This document shows, piece after piece, positions 1 through 9,642 of a stretch of 64,000 nt of DNA. Positions within the stretch are counted from its first letter, which is position 1. Every line of letters begins with the position of its first letter. The position numbers and the translations under genes are program-made. The stretch lies in assembly GCF_030056815.1 (NCBI RefSeq), contig NZ_JASHKR010000008.1, positions 62,001-126,000 on the forward strand. The letters run 5' to 3'. The notes beneath the pieces are model-generated. The model had not been told where the DNA came from. It ran no database searches and worked only from the letters and a program-made list of their open reading frames with translations. This DNA is from Rhodococcus sp. IEGM 1379. GTDB taxonomy: Bacteria; Actinomycetota; Actinomycetes; Mycobacteriales; Mycobacteriaceae.

Positions 1-1
1 T

Positions 2-787
2 GTCGCCGTAACCGCGACGGAACGTCTCGGGTGTGACGGCATGCGGAAGCTTGCCTGGGACCTTGAGACCAAGGACGTGGATCTTGTTGTCGCACCAAGC
101 ATCCTGGACGTCGCCGGACCCCGTCTCTCGATGCGGCCGGTTGCAGGCCTACCGCTCATTCACGTAGAGCGGCCGCGCTATCACGGCGCTCAACGCTTCG
201 CGAAGACGTCGTTCGATTTTCTCTTTGCCTCGCTCATTCTGATTGCCATCAGTCCCGTTCTGCTCGCCACGGCGATTGCGGTCAAGGCAACCAGCAAGGG
301 ACCCGTCTTCTACAAGTCCGAACGCATGGGTCTCGACGGGCAGCCGTTCCCCATGCTCAAGTTCCGGTCGATGGTTCAAAATGCGGACGAGCATGTCGAC
401 GCACTGATGAAGAACAACGAGGGTGCCGGCGTATTGTTCAAGATGCGTGAAGACCCCCGAGTAACCAAGGTGGGCAAGATTATCCGCCGGTACTCCATTG
501 ACGAGCTGCCACAGTTCGTCAATGTTCTCCGCCGCGAGATGAGTGTGGTCGGCCCGCGGCCGCCGTTGCGCCGTGAGGTAGAAGCCTACGACGGAACAGT
601 AAAGCGGCGTCTGCTGGTCAAGCCCGGAATCACGGGGCTCTGGCAGGTGAGTGGTCGATCTGATCTTTCCTGGGAAGAGACTGTGCGACTTGACCTTTCC
701 TACGTCGACAACTGGTCGATGATGGGCGATGTGCTGATCGTGGCCAAGACCTTGAAAGCTGTCGTCGGGAGTGACGGCGCGTACTGA
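2..787 (+). CDS. Polyprenyl-phosphate sugar-1-phosphate transferase, 3' part
   Basis: The reading frame is open from the left edge of the window, so the N-terminal membrane domain lies outside. The visible part has one hydrophobic segment (FLFASLILIAISPVLLATAI) followed by the complete bacterial sugar transferase domain: KFRSM, the DPRVTKVGKIIRRYSIDELPQ-type block, SVVGPRPP and PGITGLWQVSGRSDLSW. Enzymes of this family (WbaP/WcaJ/CpsE) move a sugar-1-phosphate from a nucleotide sugar onto undecaprenyl phosphate at the inner membrane, the first step of repeat-unit assembly. As the first gene of the polysaccharide run it probably primes this locus. An in-frame ATG at 41 is too far inside the protein to be the true start. 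The sugar used cannot be told from sequence. Confidence 0.93.
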   Translation, partial: VAVTATERLGCDGMRKLAWDLETKDVDLVVAPSILDVAGPRLSMRPVAGLPLIHVERPRYHGAQRFAKTSFDFLFASLILIAISPVLLATAIAVKATSKGPVFYKSERMGLDGQPFPMLKFRSMVQNADEHVDALMKNNEGAGVLFKMREDPRVTKVGKIIRRYSIDELPQFVNVLRREMSVVGPRPPLRREVEAYDGTVKRRLLVKPGITGLWQVSGRSDLSWEETVRLDLSYVDNWSMMGDVLIVAKTLKAVVGSDGAY

Positions 788-914
788 CCGCGAGGTAGCA
801 ATGACTCGCACCCATTCACCTGCAGTTCGTATCTCTTTGCGCTACTGAGATCACTGTTCAAGAAATCTATTGCCCACACATTCTGTCGGCTGAGTGTAAA
901 GGAACGGCTAGACC

Positions 915-2234
915 ATGCGAATCACCGTCTTCGGTACTGGTTATCTGGGGGCCACGCACGCGGCATGTATGGCCGAGTTGGGTCATGAGGTACTCGGAGT
1001 CGATGTTGACGAGTCGAAGCTGATGAAGCTCGAGGCCGGCGAGGTTCCATTCTGGGAGCCGGGGCTCGAAGATGTTCTGCAACGCAATATCGCTGCAGGC
1101 CGTCTGCGCTTCACATCGTCCTACGCGGAGGCCGCCGAGTTCGCGGAGGTGCACTTTCTCGGCGTCGGCACGCCGCAGAAGAAGGGCGAGTTCGCCGCGG
1201 ACATGAAATATGTGGATGCGGTAGTCGAGACCTTGGCACCCTTGCTGACCAAGCCCGCAGTCATTTTCGGGAAGTCAACGGTGCCCGTCGGCACAGCTGA
1301 GCGTCTCGGATCAATTGCGCGCGAACTGGCACCGGCGGGCGACGATGTCGAGGTTGCGTGGAATCCGGAGTTTCTCCGCGAGGGCTACGCAGTCAAAGAC
1401 ACATTGCATCCGGATCGACTGGTCCTCGGCGTGGACCGCGCGCGACCAGGACGGGCCGAAGATCTGGCGCGCGAAGTCTATGCAGCGTTGCTCGAGGAGA
1501 AGATCCCGTTCGTTGTTACCGACCTGGCGACTGCTGAATTGGTGAAGGCTTCGGCAAACGCATTCCTGGCGACAAAGATTTCGTTCATCAATGCCATCGC
1601 CGAAGTGTGTGAAGCGTCAGGTGCCGACGTGACGGTACTCGCCGATGCGATCGGCCACGACGAGCGCATCGGACGTAAGTTCCTCAATGCCGGAATCGGT
1701 TTCGGTGGTGGCTGCCTGCCCAAGGACATTCGGGCATTCATGGCTCGTGCTGGTGAGCTCGGTGCTGATCAGGCGCTGACCTTCCTGCGAGAGGTCGACA
1801 ACATCAACATGCGCCGTCGTACACGCATGGTGGAACTGGCGAGGGAAGCGTGCGGTTCGCTGCTGGGCGCGCGAGTTGCGGTGTTAGGTGCCGCGTTCAA
1901 GCCTGATTCCGACGACGTACGGGATTCGCCCGCACTGAATGTAGCGGGACAGATTCAGCTCCAGGGTGCAGCGGTGAATGTCTACGACCCCAAGGCAATG
2001 GAGAACTCACGTGCTTTGTTTCCCACTCTCACGTACAGCACTTCGGCCCTGGAAGCATGTGAGGGCGCGGACGTGGTGCTGGTGCTGACTGAGTGGAAAG
2101 AGTTCAAGGCACTCAAGCCGGCTGCACTCAATTCCGTTGTACGACAGAAGAAGTTGATCGACGGACGAAACTGTTTGAATCCCGAACAATGGCGTGCGGG
2201 CGGGTGGTCGTATCGCGGTTTGGGTCGGCCGTGA
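915..2234 (+). CDS. ugd: UDP-glucose 6-dehydrogenase
   Basis: This 439-residue protein oxidises UDP-glucose to UDP-glucuronate with two NAD+, supplying an acidic sugar for the polysaccharide. The N-terminal Rossmann motif GTGYLG is at residues 7-12. The catalytic cysteine lies in GFGGGCLPKD (around residues 256-265), and the C-terminal UDP-binding domain starts near VAVLGAAFKPDSDD (about residue 318). The length is normal for the family. The start ATG is preceded by AAAGGA with suitable spacing. There is a 127-bp gap after the sugar transferase. A second, decayed copy of the same gene lies at about 33089-33838, so this is the only working copy in the window. Confidence 0.96.
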   Translation: MRITVFGTGYLGATHAACMAELGHEVLGVDVDESKLMKLEAGEVPFWEPGLEDVLQRNIAAGRLRFTSSYAEAAEFAEVHFLGVGTPQKKGEFAADMKYVDAVVETLAPLLTKPAVIFGKSTVPVGTAERLGSIARELAPAGDDVEVAWNPEFLREGYAVKDTLHPDRLVLGVDRARPGRAEDLAREVYAALLEEKIPFVVTDLATAELVKASANAFLATKISFINAIAEVCEASGADVTVLADAIGHDERIGRKFLNAGIGFGGGCLPKDIRAFMARAGELGADQALTFLREVDNINMRRRTRMVELAREACGSLLGARVAVLGAAFKPDSDDVRDSPALNVAGQIQLQGAAVNVYDPKAMENSRALFPTLTYSTSALEACEGADVVLVLTEWKEFKALKPAALNSVVRQKKLIDGRNCLNPEQWRAGGWSYRGLGRP

Positions 2235-2330
2235 CAGGACGAACATGGCCGGCGATTGTGCGGAGCAGGGCGCGCCAGGCTCTGGCCCAAGCCTATTGAA
2301 TTCGTTGCACACCAACCCGGGAGTATTGCA

Positions 2331-3383
2331 GTGTCACAGAGGAATTCGGGATCGACAGTGCCGAGAGTTGATGTCCTTCACATCTCGGAAGCGTACGGAG
2401 GTGGAATTCAGTCGGCCATATCGCGGTACATCGACAGCTCGCCGGATCTGACACATCGTTTGCTGGTACGAGCCCGATCCGGGCACGACGTGGCCGACGA
2501 TACTTCGGTCGACATAGTCGAGCTCGAGGGGTCCGTCCTGACCTTTCTTCTTCAATCACGCGAATTCATAAGGAAATCTAGGCCACGGGTTATTCATCTG
2601 CACTCGAGCTTCGCAGGACTGCTACGGATCTTCCGGTTCGCCGATGCAAAGGTCGTATACACGCCGCATGCGTACGCATTTCTGAGGAGTGATTGCGGCC
2701 CGCTGGCTCGGTCGGCATACCTTGCCACGGAAGCGATTCTCAGTAGACGGCCTCAGACCATTGCCGCGATCAGCCCGTACGAGGCAGCCTCTGCTGCTCG
2801 TCTGGCGGGACCGTCGACTGAGGTGGCGTACCTACCGAACGTTGTTCAAACGCAAGCGGTGGACCGACGTCACGCCAGGCTCGACGAGACCACGCGTGAA
2901 GTGGTGATGGTCGGGCGTATCTCGGCTCAGAAGGATCCTGGCTTCTACGCATCGGCGGCACGTGCGGCACGGTCGAATGTGCGCTGGACCTGGGTGGGCG
3001 ATGGAGATGCGGTCATGAGGAGTGATCTCGAACAGGCAGGTGTTACTGTCACCGGCTGGTTGCCCAATGCGCAAGTGCGCCAACACCTGGCCCGCGCCGA
3101 CCTCTACCTGCATTCTGCGAGGTGGGAAGGGGCGCCCGTTACTCTGCTCGAAGCCGCGGCCGTCGGGACTCCTGTCCTTGCCCGCGGTATTGCCGAACTC
3201 GAAGGTCTCGGATTCCCTCTCATCGAAGACTGCCCGGATGCGGCAGCCTGCGCTGTTGACCGGTTCTTTGCAGACCTGGATTTTCGCGAGGGTGTCCGCA
3301 AGGCCACCTCCGAGTCCGTCGAGATCCACTCGCCACTTGTACAGAATCGAGCACTCGAAGCGCTCTACGGGAACGCCAGATGA
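2331..3383 (+). CDS. Glycosyltransferase family 4 (GT-B fold)
   Basis: The 350-residue protein has a GT4-type glycosyltransferase layout: an N-terminal acceptor domain beginning VPRVDVLHISEAYGGGIQSA, and a C-terminal nucleotide-sugar domain with VMVGRISAQKDP and the family E-x7-E signature in EGAPVTLLEAAAVGTPVLA. It most likely adds a sugar to the lipid-linked repeat unit at the cytoplasmic face of the membrane. I chose the GTG at 2331 because GGGAG lies 7 bases upstream and the conserved domain starts soon after. The longer frame back to 2256 adds a non-homologous arginine-rich leader. It overlaps the next gene by four bases (ATGA), so the two are translationally coupled. Donor and acceptor are unknown. 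Confidence 0.9.
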   Translation: MSQRNSGSTVPRVDVLHISEAYGGGIQSAISRYIDSSPDLTHRLLVRARSGHDVADDTSVDIVELEGSVLTFLLQSREFIRKSRPRVIHLHSSFAGLLRIFRFADAKVVYTPHAYAFLRSDCGPLARSAYLATEAILSRRPQTIAAISPYEAASAARLAGPSTEVAYLPNVVQTQAVDRRHARLDETTREVVMVGRISAQKDPGFYASAARAARSNVRWTWVGDGDAVMRSDLEQAGVTVTGWLPNAQVRQHLARADLYLHSARWEGAPVTLLEAAAVGTPVLARGIAELEGLGFPLIEDCPDAAACAVDRFFADLDFREGVRKATSESVEIHSPLVQNRALEALYGNAR

Positions 3384-4411
3384 AGATTCTCATGCCCGGC
3401 CGAATTCTCGAGCGACACGTAGGCGGCAACACGACCTACGCCAGGGCACTGGCAGACGGTCTGCGCGCGCGCGATGTCGCAGTCGATCCGATGGCCTATT
3501 CGGACCATGCTGTGCTCACGATGGCAGCCGAAACACGACAAGCCATGCGTCGAGGGTCGAAAAACGAAGTGCTGCACTATGTTGCGGACACCGGTCCACT
3601 TGTGCGAACCCGAACGCCTTCGGTAGTCACAGTTCACGGCATCGCGAGTCGATGGATCGAAGGTGTCCGCAACCCGATCCAGGAGAAGGTCTGGCGAACG
3701 CGGGTGAATCGCGCGATCGAATCGACTGACGCAGTGATCACCGTGTCGGAGTCCAGTGCTGAGGACATCAGTGAAGTTTTCGACATTCCACGTGACCGCA
3801 TCGACGTCATTCACCACGGTATCGAGCATGACTCGTTCACTCGACCGACCGTACTTTCGCCAGGCATCGCAGCACGGTTACCGGATCAGTACCTCCTTTA
3901 CATCGGCAACATCGAGCCCAGGAAGAACCTCACCGCACTGATCGCAGCTATGCGCTACGGGTGTGTGCGAGACCTCGGACTACCGTTGGTGATCGCCGGC
4001 AAACCTGCGTGGAACTACGATGCGTCGATGGCGGCTATCGCTGACAGCCCGGACGTGATCTACCTCGGCTTCGTCACCGACGACGACCGCGTTGCGCTGA
4101 TGCAGCAATGTGCGATGTTTGTATTCCCCAGCAGATACGAGGGTTTCGGGTTCCCCGTCCTCGAAGCGATGGCCGCTGGAGCGCCTGTGCTCACCTCGAA
4201 CGAAGGCGCGCTGCGAGAAGTGGCTGGTCCTGCACGAATTTTGGATTCCCTTGACGAGGAGGGAATCGCGCAAGGTATCACTGTAGCGATCGAGGACATG
4301 GCATGGCGTACCACTTCGCTCTCGGAAGGCCGGGCATGGGCGTCGAGATTCAACTGGGACGCAAGTGTTCAGGCGCATCTGGCAATATACAAGAAGGTAA
4401 GCGACCGATGA
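3380..4411 (+). CDS. Glycosyltransferase family 4 (mannosyltransferase-like)
   Basis: A 343-residue GT4 glycosyltransferase. The N-terminal domain opens MKILMPGRILERHVGGNTTYA. The C-terminal donor domain shows YIGNIEPRKNLTALI, VIAGKPAWNYD and EGFGFPVLEAMAAGAPVLTS, where the two glutamates of the E-x7-E motif bind the nucleotide sugar. Many relatives transfer mannose or rhamnose, but the sugar cannot be assigned from sequence. It overlaps the gene before and the gene after by four bases each (ATGA), placing it firmly in the polysaccharide operon. Confidence 0.92.
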   Translation: MKILMPGRILERHVGGNTTYARALADGLRARDVAVDPMAYSDHAVLTMAAETRQAMRRGSKNEVLHYVADTGPLVRTRTPSVVTVHGIASRWIEGVRNPIQEKVWRTRVNRAIESTDAVITVSESSAEDISEVFDIPRDRIDVIHHGIEHDSFTRPTVLSPGIAARLPDQYLLYIGNIEPRKNLTALIAAMRYGCVRDLGLPLVIAGKPAWNYDASMAAIADSPDVIYLGFVTDDDRVALMQQCAMFVFPSRYEGFGFPVLEAMAAGAPVLTSNEGALREVAGPARILDSLDEEGIAQGITVAIEDMAWRTTSLSEGRAWASRFNWDASVQAHLAIYKKVSDR

Positions 4412-5499
4412 ATGTCCTGATTCTCCACGGTTACAGTGCGGACAATGCCGGCGACGGCTTGCTCGTGCACGAAACGATCTCTCTCGTCCGAGACGCGCTG
4501 GGAGAGAACTCTGCGATCACAGTTGCTGCATCGCACCCTGAGACGTTTTCCGAACTCGATGCGAGGATTGTCGACTCGAGCATCTGTAGGACCGGATACC
4601 GACGTGCATATATCGGATTGCTTCGTTCACTTGATCAGTTCGATGTCGTGATCGGAGTAGGGGGCGGCTACCTGCGTGCCGGATATCCAATAGAAATGCT
4701 CAAGACACTTCTCATTCACGGGCCACAGTTATGGGCGGCCTCGCGAACTTCGACGCCCACCGTCTATCTCCCGCAAAGCGTCGGACCAGCGGGCCGATTC
4801 GCAGCGAAGGCCATTGCCGCCAGAATGAAGAAGATCGATTCGTTCTACGTTCGTGATGATCGTACGTCGAGTCAATACGGGACAACCGGAGCTGTTCGGG
4901 CAAGTGACCTGGCTATTCTGTCAGCGCGCCCGCTCGAGCGCACAGGCAGCAAGGTTGACTGCGTCCCCGTCATTTCGGTCCGGGCAGTCCGCGGACGAGT
5001 CAGTCCGCTTGTCATCGATTTCGCACGGCAAGTCGGACAGTTCGACGGTTACGTACAAAGCACCACAGGTGGCAATAACGATATCGACGCCATGCGATCC
5101 CTCGGTGCCCGCGATATCGTCTCGCGCGAAGGCCTGATGACACCGCCTGTCGATGCTCCTCGTCGGATCGTGGTTGCTGTTCGACTCCACGCTGCGCTGA
5201 TGGCTTTGCGTGCAGGTCATCTCGTCATTCATCTTGCATACGAGCGCAAGGGTTTCGGGGCTTTCCAAGACCTCGGTCTGGAGGAATATGTACATAACGT
5301 CAACAAGTTCGAACCGGCTCGGGTCTTTCGTCAGATGAATGCCTTGATCGAAGACGATAACGAGCAGCGCAAGTACCTCGATCGAGTCGATGCTGCCCTG
5401 CAGACCTCACCGACTGCTCGACAAGCTCTTGTCGAAGACTTGAGACGTCGCGCCGGCATACCGGATTCGAGTCTCCTCGACCGTGAGGTGCTGCTGTGA
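4408..5499 (+). CDS. Polysaccharide pyruvyltransferase family protein
   Basis: A 363-residue member of the polysaccharide pyruvyltransferase family (CsaB/WcaK type), which puts ketal-linked pyruvate from phosphoenolpyruvate onto sugars and adds negative charge. Family features seen are the N-terminal glycine-rich start (HGYSADNAGDGLLV), FDVVIGVGGGYLRAG, a FYVRDDRTS block and the C-terminal VAVRLHAALMALRAGHLVIHLAYERKG region with a conserved RLHA motif. The ATG at 4408 overlaps the previous stop (ATGA). A longer frame from 4303 lies inside the upstream gene and is rejected. The next gene belongs to the same family, and the start GTG at 5496 overlaps this stop. Confidence 0.88.
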   Translation: MNVLILHGYSADNAGDGLLVHETISLVRDALGENSAITVAASHPETFSELDARIVDSSICRTGYRRAYIGLLRSLDQFDVVIGVGGGYLRAGYPIEMLKTLLIHGPQLWAASRTSTPTVYLPQSVGPAGRFAAKAIAARMKKIDSFYVRDDRTSSQYGTTGAVRASDLAILSARPLERTGSKVDCVPVISVRAVRGRVSPLVIDFARQVGQFDGYVQSTTGGNNDIDAMRSLGARDIVSREGLMTPPVDAPRRIVVAVRLHAALMALRAGHLVIHLAYERKGFGAFQDLGLEEYVHNVNKFEPARVFRQMNALIEDDNEQRKYLDRVDAALQTSPTARQALVEDLRRRAGIPDSSLLDREVLL

Positions 5500-6551
5500 G
5501 CACGGTATTCGTATGGGCGACAGGGCAGGACGATAATTTAGGTGACTCGGCGCTGCGTCGTGGCTATCTCAACGCTCTGCGTCGCCGCGGTGCACTGGTG
5601 ATCTGGCGAGGACGAGCATCGGCAGGCTTCATCAGTGGGCTGGGATTACAGATCGGGGACAGCCATTCAGGTAGCTATTTCCGGTGGTACGTCAGTGCAC
5701 TGCTGCGTGCTGCGTACTCGAAGACTGAGGTCGCGGTCAATGCAGGGGAAGTGCCCGTGTCGCGGAGAGGTGCTCTGCGTATGGCCACGCTCACCCCACT
5801 TATTCTGATATGCCGACTCCGCGGAGGCGGGGGATTATGGTACGGCGCCGCCGTTCCGAATCCGCTCAGCAACAACGGGTTTGCTGTCCCGTATCGCATC
5901 GTTGCATCCATCTGCAACGTTGTGCGGGTTCGGGAAGCATCGTCCTGCCTGGTGTTGGGCGAACGCAAACTCATGCCCGACTGGGCGTTCGGACTGGGTA
6001 CACCGACCGAGGACTGGAGGCCGATAGCGGAGCGGCCACTGATCACCCTGCTACTCCGCGGGGATCGTGCCAAACCTACCGTCGAGTGGCTGACCTGGTT
6101 TGACAAATTGGCCGTCGAACTTGACTTGACGCCAACAGTGGTGGTGCAAGTAGGTCGCGACTACCTGCTAGCTCAGGAACTGTCTGACAGGCATGCGCCG
6201 GCGGAGTACACAGCCTGGTTTGTGGACCAGCACTCCGAACAAGAATCCACCGTCCGAGACGTCTACTCGCGTAGTGCGGTCGTAGTGAGCGACCGACTGC
6301 ATGCGCTGATCTTCGCAGCCAGTGAGGGCGCTGTACCCCTGGGATGGGTCGAATCGTCGAGGGGGAAAGTGGCATCTCACTTCGACGCGGTCGGAATGGA
6401 TTGGGTCGGACGGTACGAAGGGAAAACCCCGGATTCACTGCCGATCTTGAACCGCAGCCAACTAGACGATCTCCTCATCCAGTTGGGTGACCGCATCACA
6501 GTTGCTCGGCACGAATTATGCATGCTAATAGATGATTTGGCGTTGGGATGA
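5496..6551 (+). CDS. Second polysaccharide pyruvyltransferase family protein
   Basis: A 351-residue protein with the same overall plan as its neighbour but low identity to it: an N-terminal ATGQDDNLGDSALRRGY, a central RLRGGGGLWYGAA (the family's GGG loop), an RGD-type strand in the middle and the C-terminal SAVVVSDRLHALIFAASEGAVPLGW, which carries the conserved D-R-L-H. It starts with GTG inside the previous stop region and overlaps the flippase start by four bases. It may modify a second sugar, or act in a pair with the preceding protein. Some family members are annotated as pyruvyltransferases without proof of activity, so the reaction is an inference. Confidence 0.82.
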   Translation: MSTVFVWATGQDDNLGDSALRRGYLNALRRRGALVIWRGRASAGFISGLGLQIGDSHSGSYFRWYVSALLRAAYSKTEVAVNAGEVPVSRRGALRMATLTPLILICRLRGGGGLWYGAAVPNPLSNNGFAVPYRIVASICNVVRVREASSCLVLGERKLMPDWAFGLGTPTEDWRPIAERPLITLLLRGDRAKPTVEWLTWFDKLAVELDLTPTVVVQVGRDYLLAQELSDRHAPAEYTAWFVDQHSEQESTVRDVYSRSAVVVSDRLHALIFAASEGAVPLGWVESSRGKVASHFDAVGMDWVGRYEGKTPDSLPILNRSQLDDLLIQLGDRITVARHELCMLIDDLALG

Positions 6552-8014
6552 TAGCTGTCGACGCCAAGGATTCAGCTCTTGGGCGCACCGCGGTACGCGG
6601 CGCTTCCGCGACCATGCTCGGTCAGATGGTCCGGATCGTAGTTTTGCTGGCTTCTACAGTGATTCTTGCGCGTGTCCTGGCGCCACGTGACTTCGGATTG
6701 ATGGCGATCATTGCGAGCGTCGTCGCGCTTGGAGAGCTGTTCCGAGACTTTGGATTATCTACTGCCGCGTCCCGCGAAGAGCATTTGACGCGAGGTCAGC
6801 AATCGAATCTCTTTTGGATCAACACCGCACTAGGAGCAGCGCTCACCGGCATCGCGTTGTTGGTCGCACCCGTGCTGGCGTCGATCTTTGGCGAACCATT
6901 GTTGGTGCCGATCATGCAGTCGATCTCGATCGTGTTCGTTCTCGGCGGTGTCTCGACACAGTTCCGTGCGGAACTCGCCAGACGGCTTCGGTTCGGAGCT
7001 CTGGCAGTGGTCGATACCGTGCCCATTGTCGTCGGGCTCATTGCCGCACTCCTATACGCCGCATGGGAACGCACATTTTGGGTGCTCGTGATTCAACAAC
7101 TTGCAACTGCCATCGCTGGACTGATTCTGGCTGTCGCGCTTGCTCGGTGGCGACCCGGGTTGCCCGACCGGTCGGCCTCGATCCGCCAACTCATGTCCTT
7201 CGGCATCGGTCTCTTCGGCACGCAGTCCGTTGCGTACGTGACGAAGAATGCTGACAACATGGCAATCGGTATCGTTTGGGGCGCAGAACCTCTCGGAATC
7301 TATAGTCGAGCCTACCAACTGCTGATGATGCCGATCAATCAGATCTCAGCCCCTCTGACACGAGTTGCAGTGCCAGTTTTGACAAGGGTCGCCGACGACA
7401 CCGCCAGGTACCTGCGATACCTGCAATCCGGACAGTTACTCGGGGGGGTGGTACTTGGCTTGGCCTACGGGATCTTGGCAGGCCTTGCCGATCCGATGGT
7501 GCATGTCGTGTTCGGAGCCAATTGGGCCGCGATGGTTCCAGTCTTTCAAGTACTGGCGATCGGCGGCATTTTCCGAGCCTTGAATCAAATAACGTTCTGG
7601 ATGTTTCTCGCCAAGGGTAAGTCCATTGCGCAATTCAAGTTCTATCTGGTGACTCAGCCACTCATTGTGGCTGCAATGCTCTCGGGTCTTCCATGGGGAC
7701 CGACAGGCGTTGCGGTCGGACACACTGTCGGATATTTCGTGCACTGGATCGTGTCGTACTGGTGGTGCGGAAAAGTGACTGAAACTCCGGTGCGTGAATT
7801 GTTTATTGCCGGTGGCAAGCAAGTTGGACTATTTGCGGCACCCGCGCTAATTATCGGATTAGCTGCAAACTTTTTTATACCCTCCGGCGTTGTCTCAATT
7901 CTTGTAGGAGTTTGCTTCTTGGGGATCTACCTCATTTTGTTGAGAACATGTACCGCATATGGCCGCGAAGTCTTTCGAACTTTGATTACGTGCGCAAAAA
8001 TGGCTCGGCGTTGA
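6548..8014 (+). CDS. Wzx-type lipid-linked oligosaccharide flippase
   Basis: A 488-residue integral membrane protein of the MOP superfamily (Wzx/PST polysaccharide exporters). About 12-14 hydrophobic segments run along its length, starting MLGQMVRIVVLLASTVILAR after a short polar N-terminus with RVLAPRDFGLMAI, typical of Wzx proteins. It would flip undecaprenyl-diphosphate-linked repeat units to the outer face for polymerisation by the Wzy-like protein at 10503-11891. The ATG overlaps the preceding stop (ATGA). The last 250 bases are clearly richer in A+T than the rest of the gene. The IS1380-family remnant begins only nine bases after the stop codon. Confidence 0.92.
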   Translation: MIAVDAKDSALGRTAVRGASATMLGQMVRIVVLLASTVILARVLAPRDFGLMAIIASVVALGELFRDFGLSTAASREEHLTRGQQSNLFWINTALGAALTGIALLVAPVLASIFGEPLLVPIMQSISIVFVLGGVSTQFRAELARRLRFGALAVVDTVPIVVGLIAALLYAAWERTFWVLVIQQLATAIAGLILAVALARWRPGLPDRSASIRQLMSFGIGLFGTQSVAYVTKNADNMAIGIVWGAEPLGIYSRAYQLLMMPINQISAPLTRVAVPVLTRVADDTARYLRYLQSGQLLGGVVLGLAYGILAGLADPMVHVVFGANWAAMVPVFQVLAIGGIFRALNQITFWMFLAKGKSIAQFKFYLVTQPLIVAAMLSGLPWGPTGVAVGHTVGYFVHWIVSYWWCGKVTETPVRELFIAGGKQVGLFAAPALIIGLAANFFIPSGVVSILVGVCFLGIYLILLRTCTAYGREVFRTLITCAKMARR

Positions 8015-8022
8015 ATATTGAG

Positions 8023-9642
8023 TAACCTCGCGCTTTCACGGTGAGCGCTTCGAAACCCTGAGTCGGACATAAAGAAAGGCGACCCGACCTGGAAGAATGC
8101 GGATTATTGAGGCCCGTATTCATCCGAACGGAAGGATCACCTTTCAGGTGTACAAGTCTACTTCCTGCTACCCAAAACTCTCCATCGACACCACCGGCAA
8201 CGCTCTCGTGTCGCACGGCGGAGCCATCACCCTGATCCGCACTGCCGAAAAAAACCGGCCTGACCACAGCTTTGTCGCCGTGGCGCAAACCCACCGCCCA
8301 CCACGACCCGGGCAAGATCATTCTCGATCTCGCACTCTCCCTCTCCGTCGGTAGTGACTGCCTCGTAGACATCACGACCCTGCGTGAACAACCCGCCGTG
8401 TTCGGCCCCGTCACATCTGATGCGACGGTATCCCGGCTGATCGCAGGTCTCGCAGCAGACGGACCGGCCGCATTGTCCGCGATCAACTCCGCCCGCGCCG
8501 CAGCCCGAAGAACGGCGTGGTCGCACGCCGGAATTCATGCACCTGACCACCACATCGATGCGCAGCGACCACTGATTGTCGACCTCCACGCCACCCTCGT
8601 CACCTCCCATTCAGAGAAGGAACGCACTGCGCCGAACTTCAAGCGGGGCTTGAAGTTTCCATCCACTGTTGGCTTTCGTAGACCACGGCGAACACGGCAC
8701 CGGCGAACCCTTGCGTTTCCTGCTACGCCCCGGAAACGCCGGATCCAACACCGCCGCCGACCACATCGCTGTGACCAGGCAAGCATTGGCACAGTTGCCG
8801 TTCCGAGCCAGTGGTGCGGGTCGGAAAGAAAATGCTGATCCGCACCGGCGGCGCCGGCGGCACCCACGCCTTCCTCCAATATTTGACCGCCCGCGAGTTG
8901 TCGTATTCGGTCGGCTTCACCGCGACCGATGCGATGGCCGAAGCAGTCGAGGAAATACCCTCCGACATGTGGATACCGGCACTCGATCCGAGCGGTTACA
9001 TCCGCGACGGCGCCTGGGTCGCGGAACTGACCGGACTCGTCCAGTTGTCGGGATGGCCTGCGGGGATGCGGCTCATCGTGTGTAATGAACCACCTCATCC
9101 CGGCGCTCAACTGCGCTTCACCGACCGAAATGGTCTGCAACTGACCGTGTTCGTGACCAACACTTCTGTCGGGAGCCTCAAACATTGGAGCTACGACATC
9201 GCCGCCGGGCCCGTTGCGAAGACCACATCCGAACCGCCAAGGACACCGGCTTGGCGCACCTGCCGTTGCACGGATTTTCGCAGAATGAGATCTGGTTGGC
9301 GATCGTCGCTCTCGCTTTCGAGCTGACCACGTGGATGCAAATGCTGGCATTGACCAGCAGTGACGCTCGCCGGTGGGAACTGAAACGACTGCGGCTGCGC
9401 GTGTTTTCGATCGCCGGGCGCATCGCCCGCCATGCTCGGAAAACACGCCTGCGCCTATCGGAGCGGGCACCGTGGTCCGGACTGATCACGGCAGCGTTGG
9501 CCAGGCTGGAGGCGTTGTCGGCACCGACCTAAATCACGGTGAATTTTGTTGGCACGAGAGGAAAGAACACGACTCCGGAGAAGTGGAATTCGGCAGCATC
9601 CCGACTGCACACGCAGCGACCTCTCATGAATGATCGAGGTTA
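8023..9642. mobile_element. Decayed IS1380-family insertion sequence
   Basis: The block between the flippase and the GT2 gene is a dead insertion sequence. It is bounded by imperfect terminal inverted repeats: the left end reads TAACCTCG at 8023-8030 and the right end is its exact complement CGAGGTTA at 9635-9642. Another ten inner positions match at six. Inside lies a transposase broken by several frameshifts. The host flanks (TTGAG on the left, ATTGC on the right) give no perfect target duplication, which fits an old insertion or one end having drifted. The element separates the plus-strand half of the polysaccharide genes from the minus-strand half. Confidence 0.8.
8148..9532 (+). pseudogene. 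IS1380-family transposase, multiply frameshifted
   Basis: Translated pieces in different frames join to one IS1380-type DDE transposase. The segments are: LSIDTTGNALVSHGGAITLI near 8185; HHDPGKIILDLALSLSVGSD near 8300; VDLHATLVTSHSEKE near 8578; FVDHGEHGTGEP near 8673; RTGGAGGTHAFLQYLTARE near 8840; AQLRFTDRNGLQLTVFVTN near 9110; and RCEDHIRTAKDTGLAHLPLH near 9216, ending at the stop at 9532. At least four frame changes are needed, one in a run of A residues near 8245. The first catalytic aspartate, expected in a DLDATL-type motif, is replaced by histidine (DLHATL), so the gene is doubly dead. Product residues are intact enough to name the family with confidence. Confidence 0.85.
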
